Below are positions 1 through 5,424 of a stretch of DNA of 8,308 nt, piece after piece; position 1 is the stretch's first letter; each line of letters begins with the position of its first letter. Source of the DNA: Myxococcales bacterium (GTDB taxonomy: Bacteria > Myxococcota_A > Polyangia > Polyangiales > Houyiibacteriaceae); the NCBI GenBank assembly GCA_013002645.1, contig JABDJF010000379.1:1-8308 (forward strand), given 5' to 3'. Position numbers and translations under genes: made by a program. The notes below the pieces were generated by a model. The model saw only the letters and a list, made by a program, of their open reading frames with translations, was not told where the DNA came from and searched no databases.

Positions 1-425
1 ACGAATACGACGCGCGAGCGGCCTGGACCGGCGTAGTCTGGGACCTCCGTGCTCGCGAAACCCATGGACTCGTGGAAGCGGACCGGGCCTTCATGCCCAG
101 CAGAAGCCAGGGATTTGATTCGCTTCATCCCGGCGGCCCGGCAGCGCTCCGTGAACTGGGCGTAGAGTTGCTTTCCGACCTGGCGTCGCCGGTGGTCCGG
201 GTGGATCCCAACCAAATGGACGTATCCCGTTGCGGACGGCCCAGGCAGCATCACCCCGAGAAGAAAGCCAATCAGCTCGCCGTCTCGTTCCGCCACGAGC
301 GCATGTTCGCCAAACTCGTAGAAGAACATCGGATCGGCGCGTCTTCCGGCCGGCCCGCCCCACCATTGGTCGAGCACCGAGATGATATAGTCGTAGTCGG
401 ATTTGGTGAGTCCTCGAATCTCCAT
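1..425 (-). CDS. GNAT-family N-acetyltransferase, partial (C-terminus beyond left edge)
   Basis: The minus-strand frame is open from an ATG at 425 to the window edge, giving 141 visible residues and no stop. The sequence has the GNAT pattern. It begins MEIRGLTKSDYDYI, followed by a WWGG motif at residues 21-24. A beta4-like strand (GYVHLVGIHP, 67-76) leads into a motif A region, HRRRQVGKQL (78-87). This corresponds to the acetyl-CoA pyrophosphate-binding loop, although the first glycine of the usual R/QxxGxG is Gln82. A later stretch, RFHESMGF (116-123), is the typical motif B 'FYxxxGF' element. Family members transfer an acetyl group from acetyl-CoA to an amine; the substrate cannot be read from sequence. 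No strong ribosome-binding site precedes the ATG. A GTG seven codons upstream (446) is an alternative start, but the ATG gives the usual family N-terminus. The gene is divergent from the membrane-protein gene at 484 with only 58 bp between them, and I see no convincing promoter there. Confidence 0.85.
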   Translation of the reverse strand, partial: MEIRGLTKSDYDYIISVLDQWWGGPAGRRADPMFFYEFGEHALVAERDGELIGFLLGVMLPGPSATGYVHLVGIHPDHRRRQVGKQLYAQFTERCRAAGMKRIKSLASAGHEGPVRFHESMGFASTEVPDYAGPGRSRVVF

Positions 426-483
426 CGTCCAGGACGGCGGTAACACGATCGCGAGCAGAGCGCACGGCGACCCAATCAAAACC

Positions 484-1050
484 ATGTCTCAGTCCCAAAC
501 GACATCGGAACGTGCCCAGGTTTCGTTCTGCCCTTTTTGTCACGAAGGCTTCGAAGGCCGACTCGAGTGCCCCGAGCACGAGCTGACGCTCATTCCCATC
601 GATCAGCTTCCGCGTCATGCGGATCGTCCCTTGGACCGGGTCGCGTTTTTCGTGGACCCGCGGCTCGGTCGCGGAGCCCCGTTGTTGGGCGCGACCCTCG
701 TGCTGATCGGTTTCATCGTTCCGTTCGTCCGCTCGTCGGAGCTCGAGGCGTCCGCCTTGGAGGTCGCCGTCGACGGTGCGGGTAATCTCTGGTTTACGCC
801 GGGAGCCGCAATCGTACTGCTCTGGATCTTATGGCGACGCCGCAGCCGGGACACGATGCGAACGGCGAGGGTCGCCGTGCTCGGTCTTGCGTTGGGAGGC
901 CTCTTACCTGTGATCTACAGCTGCCGCCGGATCGACTTGATGGCCGATGTACATGGAGCGACGGTGGATTGGCTCGGGGGCCTCTGGCTCATGACTGCGG
1001 GTCTCTTGGTTTCAGCTCTTGGTAGCCGCCGCCTTGGATCGAGCCGCTAG
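484..1050 (+). CDS. Uncharacterised membrane protein: N-terminal zinc-ribbon-like motif plus four predicted helices
   Basis: The frame encodes 188 residues from the ATG at 484. I do not recognise a named family. Residues 16-32 carry C16-P-F-C19 and, after nine residues, C29-P-E-H32. This CxxC/CxxH set could bind zinc, in a cytoplasmic head of about 65 residues. The rest is hydrophobic, with probable membrane helices near residues 67-82, 105-118, 128-145 and 163-180. Short basic stretches (RRRSR at 118-122, RR at 148-149 and 182-183) separate or follow them. There is no signal peptide. An in-frame start at 403 would overlap the divergent acetyltransferase gene and add an unlike-looking leader, so 484 is preferred, although neither start has a clear ribosome-binding site. 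The stop shares CTAG with the converging REC-GGDEF gene. The function is unknown. The layout suggests a small membrane protein with a metal-binding sensor or interaction head, and that reading is inference. Confidence 0.75.
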   Translation: MSQSQTTSERAQVSFCPFCHEGFEGRLECPEHELTLIPIDQLPRHADRPLDRVAFFVDPRLGRGAPLLGATLVLIGFIVPFVRSSELEASALEVAVDGAGNLWFTPGAAIVLLWILWRRRSRDTMRTARVAVLGLALGGLLPVIYSCRRIDLMADVHGATVDWLGGLWLMTAGLLVSALGSRRLGSSR

Positions 1051-2015
1051 GCTGCGCCGGGCAATGTCGGCCGGAAGATGTATCCCTGCTGCTGGACGAC
1101 ACAAACGCGGTTCTTTCCGGCTACTCTTGCACGGGCAACCGCGATGCTAGCCGCGTCCAACAGCTCGCTGTGGGTACGAATGCTGCCGCTCGGGTAAAGG
1201 CCGACCCCGATCGAAATCGCTAGCTCGATGCTCGTGTCGCCCCATGCGACCGGTCGAAGCGCAATCTCGGAGACGATGCGATCGGCCAAGGTGAGAGCTC
1301 TTGCTGGTCGTGTGTTTGGAAGGACGAGCCCAAACTCGGAAATCCGGAACTGCGCGGCAACATCTGTCGCGCGCAGCGCGTGCTTTAGTCGCGACGACAC
1401 CTCTTCGAGAATGCGGCCCACGAAATCTGACCCTAGCTCTGAGACGAGCGTCCGAAACTCATCGATGGCCACGATACAACATGCGAGCGGATCCAGGTGC
1501 CTTTGCGCCTCGTCAAACTCGCTCTGTAGGCGGTCATGGAAATGGCGGTGATCCGGGAGCTCTGGTGGCGATTCGTGAACGGAAGCACAGGAGCGCCCGC
1601 TTCTCGCGGACAGCACGTCATCGTGTGTTCTCTTCACCCGGATCATGTTCTCGAGACGCTCCACGAGCTCCTCGTCTTCGAGCGTCTTGGCAACGTGGTC
1701 GTCCGCGGTACTCCGGAGAAAACGGGCGCTAGACTCGGACATCGACGTCAGCAGAACGACGGGCACGAAACGATCGTTGGCGATTGACTTGACGAGCTTA
1801 CACGCGTCGATTCCGCCCATGCCGGGCATGTTGAGCTCCAGAACGACGAGGTCCACCTGCTGTGCGCGAACGGCGTCGATGGCCTTCTGGCCACTGTTTG
1901 CGGCGACCACTGTCAAGCCCCGGGCACGAAGCAGCTCGGATACGCGCACCCGAGCAGCGCGATCGTCATCCGCAACGATGACCACGGCCTTTTCCACGGC
2001 TCGAGCAGTCCCCAC
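1047..2015 (-). CDS. Degenerate REC-GGDEF response regulator, probable non-catalytic c-di-GMP receptor
   Basis: 322 residues from a GTG at 2015; a second GTG at 1997 is a possible start. Residues 9-130 form a receiver domain with the acidic pocket DDD (16-18), T90 and K110. The phosphoacceptor position, in LVVLELNMPG, is Glu60 instead of Asp, and K110 is followed by Thr instead of Pro. Residues 155-310 form a GGDEF domain. Its signature reads RISEF (224-228), the first Asp of the metal-binding DxD is Ala183, and the Asn of KxxND is Val191. Cyclase activity is therefore very unlikely. R215-A-T-D218 lies exactly five residues before the signature, the spacing of the RxxD inhibitory I-site that binds c-di-GMP. 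Known degenerate GGDEF proteins with an intact I-site act as c-di-GMP effectors, so that role is inferred. The acidic E60 may mimic a permanently phosphorylated receiver. The gene is divergent from rpoN and converges on the zinc-ribbon membrane gene. Confidence 0.88.
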   Translation of the reverse strand: MGTARAVEKAVVIVADDDRAARVRVSELLRARGLTVVAANSGQKAIDAVRAQQVDLVVLELNMPGMGGIDACKLVKSIANDRFVPVVLLTSMSESSARFLRSTADDHVAKTLEDEELVERLENMIRVKRTHDDVLSARSGRSCASVHESPPELPDHRHFHDRLQSEFDEAQRHLDPLACCIVAIDEFRTLVSELGSDFVGRILEEVSSRLKHALRATDVAAQFRISEFGLVLPNTRPARALTLADRIVSEIALRPVAWGDTSIELAISIGVGLYPSGSIRTHSELLDAASIAVARARVAGKNRVCVVQQQGYIFRPTLPGAA

Positions 2016-2026
2016 TCTGACAGAGT
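2014..2026. promoter_or_regulatory. Perfect 13-bp palindrome over the REC-GGDEF start
   Basis: ACTCTG-A-CAGAGT is a perfect 6-bp inverted repeat with a one-base centre. It overlaps both the GTG start codon of the minus-strand REC-GGDEF gene and a TACTCT box (complement of 2022-2027) that would sit at -10. It could be an operator, but a dyad this short may also arise by chance. Confidence 0.3.
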
Positions 2027-2065
2027 AGCCGAGCCAGGGAAGATTCGCGAGGCTTGGTCTGTGAG

Positions 2066-2094
2066 TTTCCCTGAGCCCATGGTGCGTCTATACT
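2066..2094 (+). promoter_or_regulatory. Candidate sigma-70-type promoter for rpoN
   Basis: TATACT at 2089-2094 matches five of six bases of the -10 consensus. TTTCCC at 2066-2071, 17 bp upstream, is a weak -35 box (three of six). Transcription would start near 2101, leaving a leader of about 30 nt before the rpoN ATG. It is the best promoter-like element in the spacer between the REC-GGDEF gene and rpoN. I saw no -24/-12 (sigma-54) promoter here, so autoregulation by RpoN is not supported. Confidence 0.4.
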
Positions 2095-2108
2095 ACCCAT
2101 CGACGCAC
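2082..2108. promoter_or_regulatory. Inverted repeat framing the rpoN -10 box
   Basis: GTGCGTC (2082-2088) and its exact complement GACGCAC (2102-2108) flank a 13-base centre that begins with the putative -10 hexamer TATACT. A repressor binding this dyad would cover the core promoter and start site. Equally, only the right arm and little else would be transcribed, so an RNA hairpin is less likely. Two 7-bp arms in a spacer this size are only mildly unexpected by chance. Confidence 0.3.
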
Positions 2109-2129
2109 TTTCGGTGGCGTGGGACCTGA

Positions 2130-3551
2130 ATGGAGCTCAAGCAGCAACTCAAATTATCGCAGCAGCTCATCATGACGCCGCAATTGCAGCAGGCGATCAA
2201 GCTGTTGCAGATGTCCCGCATGGAGCTCACCGAGTTGGTCCAAGAGGAGCTGCTCGAGAACCCCGTGCTCGAAGAGGGCCCGGAGCCCCGAGACTCGAGC
2301 ACGCCAGGGGCCGAAGAACTGGCTTCCGCCGAGGTCAAGGCGCACGAAGAGAAGAAAGAAGAGATCGACTGGGAGCGATACCTCGAAAACCAGTCGACCG
2401 AGGCGCCGATGCCTTCGATTCGCCGCGGGTCGGACGACGAGTTGCCTGGGCTCGAGGCGACTCTCTCGAGCGCGGAAGGCTTGGACGACCATCTCGGATG
2501 GCAGGTTCGCATGGGCGATTTCGTCGAGGACGAACGCCGCTTCGCCGGGCTCGTCGTCGGCAACCTCGATGACAACGGCTATCTGAAGATCGAAGGCCTG
2601 CCCCCGGACCAGGTGGTGCCGCGACTGGCCGCGGAGGCGGGCCTCGACCCCGAAGACGCCGAAGAAGTGCTGGTGATGATTCACCAGTTCGACCCGCTGG
2701 GCGTAGCCGCGCGCTCTCTCCAGGAGTGCCTGCTGATTCAGGCGAAGCACTACGGAATGGATGACCTCGTGCTGCGCGTGATTTCCAACCACCTCGTGGA
2801 CCTCGAGAAGCGCCGCTACCCGGCGATTGCCAAAGCCTGTGGCTGCTCGCTCGACGAGGTGTACGACGTCGCGCAGATCATCGCGGAGCTCGAGCCGCGT
2901 CCGGCCCGCCGTTTCCAGACCGAAGAGCCACGTTACATCGTCCCCGACGTCTACGTGCACCGAGTAGGGGACGAGTACTACGTCGTTGCGAACGACGATG
3001 GCATGCCAAAGCTCAAGATCAGCGGTTTCTATCGCGCAGCCATGGCCGACAACCCCAAGGCCAAGGAATACATCCAGGACAAGCTGCGCAGCGCGCAATG
3101 GCTCATCCGGAGCATCGATCAGCGCCGCAAAACCATCGTCAAAGTCACCGAGTGCATCGTCGAGAAGCAGCAGGACTTCTTCGACAAAGGCATCGAGTAC
3201 CTGAAGCCGATGATCCTGCGGGACGTTGCCGAGGCCGTCGGGATGCACGAGAGCACGATTTCCCGGGTAACCAGCAACAAATATGTCCATTCGCCCCGGG
3301 GCACTTTCGAGTTGAAGTACTTCTTCAACAGCGCCATAAGAAGAGACCACCAAAACGACATCGCCTCGGAGAGCGTTAAACAGGCGATCAAAACGATTAT
3401 TGGGGCCGAGGAACCGAAAGCCCCCCTGTCAGACCAAAGAATCGTTGAAATACTCGGTCAAGACGACATCAAGATTGCCCGCCGCACCGTCGCGAAGTAT
3501 CGCGAGATGCTCGGCATTCTCAGCTCATCCAAACGGAAGAAGTACTTTTAG
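2130..3551 (+). CDS. rpoN: RNA polymerase sigma-54 factor
   Basis: 473 residues, the usual length. It directs core RNA polymerase to -24/-12 promoters that need an AAA+ activator. Region I (1-50) has the canonical Gln/Leu-rich start MELKQQLKLSQQL and QLQQAIKLLQMS, which contacts activators. Region II (50-85) is strongly acidic and ends at DWERYL. The core-binding domain covers roughly 105-330. A helix-turn-helix lies at 363-386 (LRDVAEAVGMHESTISRV), followed by the family block GTFELKYFF (391-399). The RpoN box ARRTVAKYRE is at 450-459 and recognises the -24 element. All parts are present and intact. The ATG at 2130 gives the standard N-terminus, but its ribosome-binding site is weak. The last 140 bases or so use AGA, ATA and AAA codons that are rare elsewhere in the window. 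It heads the PTSNtr cluster and is divergent from the REC-GGDEF gene. Confidence 0.98.
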   Translation: MELKQQLKLSQQLIMTPQLQQAIKLLQMSRMELTELVQEELLENPVLEEGPEPRDSSTPGAEELASAEVKAHEEKKEEIDWERYLENQSTEAPMPSIRRGSDDELPGLEATLSSAEGLDDHLGWQVRMGDFVEDERRFAGLVVGNLDDNGYLKIEGLPPDQVVPRLAAEAGLDPEDAEEVLVMIHQFDPLGVAARSLQECLLIQAKHYGMDDLVLRVISNHLVDLEKRRYPAIAKACGCSLDEVYDVAQIIAELEPRPARRFQTEEPRYIVPDVYVHRVGDEYYVVANDDGMPKLKISGFYRAAMADNPKAKEYIQDKLRSAQWLIRSIDQRRKTIVKVTECIVEKQQDFFDKGIEYLKPMILRDVAEAVGMHESTISRVTSNKYVHSPRGTFELKYFFNSAIRRDHQNDIASESVKQAIKTIIGAEEPKAPLSDQRIVEILGQDDIKIARRTVAKYREMLGILSSSKRKKYF

Positions 3552-3556
3552 CTGCT

Positions 3557-3561
3557 GGAGG
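3557..3561 (+). promoter_or_regulatory. Strong ribosome-binding site of hpf
   Basis: GGAGG lies four bases before the hpf ATG and is the clearest Shine-Dalgarno sequence next to a start codon in the window. It sits in the 14-bp gap after the rpoN stop. It suggests that hpf is translated more strongly than its neighbours, which mostly rely on weak sites or stop-start overlap. Confidence 0.75.
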
Positions 3562-3565
3562 TTCG

Positions 3566-3892
3566 ATGCGTATTAGCTACACATTTCGCAACATGGAGTC
3601 GTCCGACGCCATCAAGAATCACGCATCAGAAAAAATTGCCAAAGTTCAGAAGTACATTCGGTCGCCGCTGCACGCCGAATTCACGTTTTCTACGGAGCGG
3701 CACCTTCACCGGGTCGACTTGAACCTGACCGGGGACGGGCACCAGTACGCAGGTCACGGCCAATCCGAGGACATGTACACGACCATTGACCAGGTCGTCG
3801 ACAAGATCGACCGTCAGGTTCGTGACACGAAGGCCACCGAGACTGACCGCAGGAGGCACGGCGGTGAGTCCCTTCGCCATCCCGAAGACTGA
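3566..3892 (+). CDS. hpf: Ribosome hibernation-promoting factor (short form), HPF/RaiA family
   Basis: 108 residues. It begins MRISYTFRNMESSDAIKNHASEKIAKVQKYI, matching the first beta strand and helix of the family. The basic centre (STERHLHRVDLNLTGDGH) follows, then the closing helix DMYTTIDQVVDKIDRQVRDTK (69-89). The protein binds the 30S decoding site and keeps idle ribosomes inactive. It lacks the C-terminal dimerisation domain of long HPF, so it resembles the short gammaproteobacterial type, with a charged tail of about 19 residues (90-108). It lies 14 bp after rpoN, and the next gene, ptsN, starts about 44 bp downstream. An HPF gene directly after rpoN is the common arrangement in proteobacteria and is usually cotranscribed. 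The first 90 bases are unusually A/T-rich for this window, continuing a patch that begins at the end of rpoN. Confidence 0.95.
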   Translation: MRISYTFRNMESSDAIKNHASEKIAKVQKYIRSPLHAEFTFSTERHLHRVDLNLTGDGHQYAGHGQSEDMYTTIDQVVDKIDRQVRDTKATETDRRRHGGESLRHPED

Positions 3893-3936
3893 ACCGCGTT
3901 GCGTCCCTGTGGCGGCTGGTGTATCGCCTGCCCGTC

Positions 3937-4383
3937 ATGCTCGCTGACCTCCTTCATCCCGAACGCGTGCGGATTGGCCTCACGCTTGGCGACAAGGATG
4001 CGGCGCTGCGCGCGATCGCGTCGCTGCTCACCATGCCGGAGGGCGCTGTCAACGAAGAAATCCTGTGTGATGTTCTGGGCGAACGCGAGCGACTCGCGAG
4101 CACCGGCATTGGCAGCGGCGTTGCGATCCCCCACGGGCGTTTCGACGGCGTCGAGGAGCTGCGAGCTGCAGTCGGCGTCTGTCCGGCCGGTGTCGACTTC
4201 GACGCGGTAGACCACTTGCCGGTGAACATACTGGTTGGCATCGTAGGACCGAAGTCCATGCCTCAGAAGCACTTGGCAGCTCTCGCAGGTGTGTCTCGGG
4301 TTCTTCGAAACGAGCGGAAGCGCGATGCGCTCCTACAGGCCGTCGACAACGCCGACGCCTATCGCGTGCTGACCGAGCCTTGA
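3937..4383 (+). CDS. ptsN: PTS EIIA-Ntr phosphoacceptor regulator
   Basis: 148 residues if the ATG at 3937 is used (MLADLLHPERVRIGL). A GTG at 3919 would add six residues. The ATG fits the family start better, but neither has a good ribosome-binding site. The phosphohistidine motif GIGSGVAIPHGRF (58-69) contains H66, equivalent to His73 of E. coli EIIA-Ntr. The second conserved histidine, H112, is in QKHLAALAGVSRVL. The protein receives phosphate from HPr and, unlike transport EIIA proteins, does not pass it to a sugar. In studied proteobacteria its phosphorylation state regulates potassium uptake, nitrogen and carbon balance, and stress responses. There is no EIIB or EIIC gene nearby, which supports a regulatory role. 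Translation may depend on ribosomes arriving from hpf or from a short overlapping frame at 3864-3947. Confidence 0.95.
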   Translation: MLADLLHPERVRIGLTLGDKDAALRAIASLLTMPEGAVNEEILCDVLGERERLASTGIGSGVAIPHGRFDGVEELRAAVGVCPAGVDFDAVDHLPVNILVGIVGPKSMPQKHLAALAGVSRVLRNERKRDALLQAVDNADAYRVLTEP

Positions 4384-4387
4384 TGGG

Positions 4388-4416
4388 CAGACAGTCGACG
4401 CGCACTCGCGTATGAT
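4388..4416 (+). promoter_or_regulatory. Candidate internal promoter for hprK, possibly leaderless
   Basis: CAGACA (4388-4393, four of six to TTGACA) is followed after exactly 17 bp by TATGAT (4411-4416, five of six to TATAAT). The hprK GTG at 4423 starts six bases after the -10 box, where transcription would be expected to begin. The mRNA could therefore start at or next to the start codon. The element lies in the 39-bp gap after ptsN and would let hprK-rapZ-ptsH-ptsI be expressed apart from rpoN. This is by inspection only. Confidence 0.4.
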
Positions 4417-4422
4417 GGGGGC

Positions 4423-5424
4423 GTGACCCAGTCCTCCTCTTCGCGGCACGGCGGCCTTCCGAGCATGCGTGTCGAACACGGCATCGCGGTTGCAAGCCTG
4501 CTCGCCGAGCCGCGGCTCAACGCCATCATCCGTCTGGTCGCCGGCCACGACGGTCAAGACCGCACGCTCAATCATCCGAGAGTGCAAAAGCCTGGCCTCG
4601 CGCTGGCTGGCCACACTCACGGTGTGGTTCCCACCAGGGTTCAGATCCTCGGTGAGACCGAGATCACGTTCCTCGAAGGCTTGCCGCCCCAAGAGCAGCT
4701 CGAGCGTGTTCGAGTCCTGTTCGGACTCGGGCTGTCGCTGGTCGTGGTCACTCGTGGTATCGAGCCACCCGCCGCGCTCATCGAAGTCGCAGAGGCTACG
4801 TCTACCCCGCTCGCCGTGGCCGAGCCACGGTCTAGCCGGGCGATTCACGCGATCCATTTGGTGCTCGATGGCGTTCTCGCGCCGTCCGAAACCCGTCACG
4901 GCGTGCTCATGGACGTGCATGGCATTGGCACGCTGCTCCTCGGGCCGAGCGGAATTGGCAAGAGCGAGTGCGCCCTGTTTCTCGTCGAGCGCGGGCATCG
5001 GTTCGTCGCCGACGACCAGGTGATCCTCTCGCTTCTTCCCTCGGAGCAGATTCTCGGTCGGGCGCCCACCTTGTTGCGCAATCACTTGGAGGTACGTGGC
5101 ATCGGGATCATCAACGTGCGCGATCTTTTTGGAGCAAACGCGGTGCGGTCCGAGAAAACGGTGCAGCTCGTGGTCGAGATCTGTCCCTGGAGCGACGACG
5201 AACCTTTCGAGCGCCTCGGTCTCGATGACGCGACGGTCGAGATTCTCGGTGTGCCGATTCCGATGCTGCGCATCCCGGTTCGCCCCGGGCGAAACATGGC
5301 GGTCATTCTCGAAGTCGCGGCGCGAAACCACATCCTCAAGGCCGCGGGGCATCACGGTGCTCAGAAATTCATCAATACGTTGATGGACGACGTGGAAGAC
5401 CCCAGCGCGGGGAATGCTCGGTGA
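4423..5424 (+). CDS. hprK: HPr kinase/phosphorylase
   Basis: 333 residues from a GTG; an ATG at 4465 (residue 15) is the other possible start. The N-terminal domain (about 15-145) is the MurF-like fold of the family. The catalytic domain holds H159 (RHGVLMDV) and the Walker A loop GPSGIGKS (174-181). It also has the ADD motif (196-198), the HprK signature EVRGIGIINVRDLFG (223-237) and the conserved PVRPGRNMAVILEVAARN (285-302). All expected catalytic parts are present, so a working enzyme is likely. It phosphorylates HPr on a serine with ATP or pyrophosphate and removes that phosphate by phosphorolysis. Its target is encoded two genes downstream and has the required Ser49. In Gram-negatives this enzyme links metabolic state to the PTSNtr branch. 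It overlaps rapZ by 4 nt and may have its own promoter. Confidence 0.96.
   Translation: MTQSSSSRHGGLPSMRVEHGIAVASLLAEPRLNAIIRLVAGHDGQDRTLNHPRVQKPGLALAGHTHGVVPTRVQILGETEITFLEGLPPQEQLERVRVLFGLGLSLVVVTRGIEPPAALIEVAEATSTPLAVAEPRSSRAIHAIHLVLDGVLAPSETRHGVLMDVHGIGTLLLGPSGIGKSECALFLVERGHRFVADDQVILSLLPSEQILGRAPTLLRNHLEVRGIGIINVRDLFGANAVRSEKTVQLVVEICPWSDDEPFERLGLDDATVEILGVPIPMLRIPVRPGRNMAVILEVAARNHILKAAGHHGAQKFINTLMDDVEDPSAGNAR

Noticed and set aside
91..618. Minus-strand open frame of 175 codons near the left edge
   Set aside because: It is out of frame with the recognisable GNAT protein in the same region and overlaps the divergent membrane-protein gene. The product is low-complexity and Arg-rich.
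2016..2129. Sigma-54 (-24/-12) promoter upstream of rpoN
   Set aside because: No GG-N10-GC pair with TGGCAC/TTGCA-like surroundings is convincing; the TGGC near 2115 lacks a matching -12 element.
2154..3353. Long minus-strand open frame opposite rpoN (399 codons)
   Set aside because: It lies wholly inside the convincing rpoN gene. Its product is Leu/Val/Asp/Arg-biased with no recognisable domain, as expected for the reverse of a high-GC gene.
4333..5355. Long minus-strand open frame opposite hprK (340 codons)
   Set aside because: All hprK catalytic motifs are on the plus strand. The antisense product is Arg/His/Glu-rich with no domain pattern.
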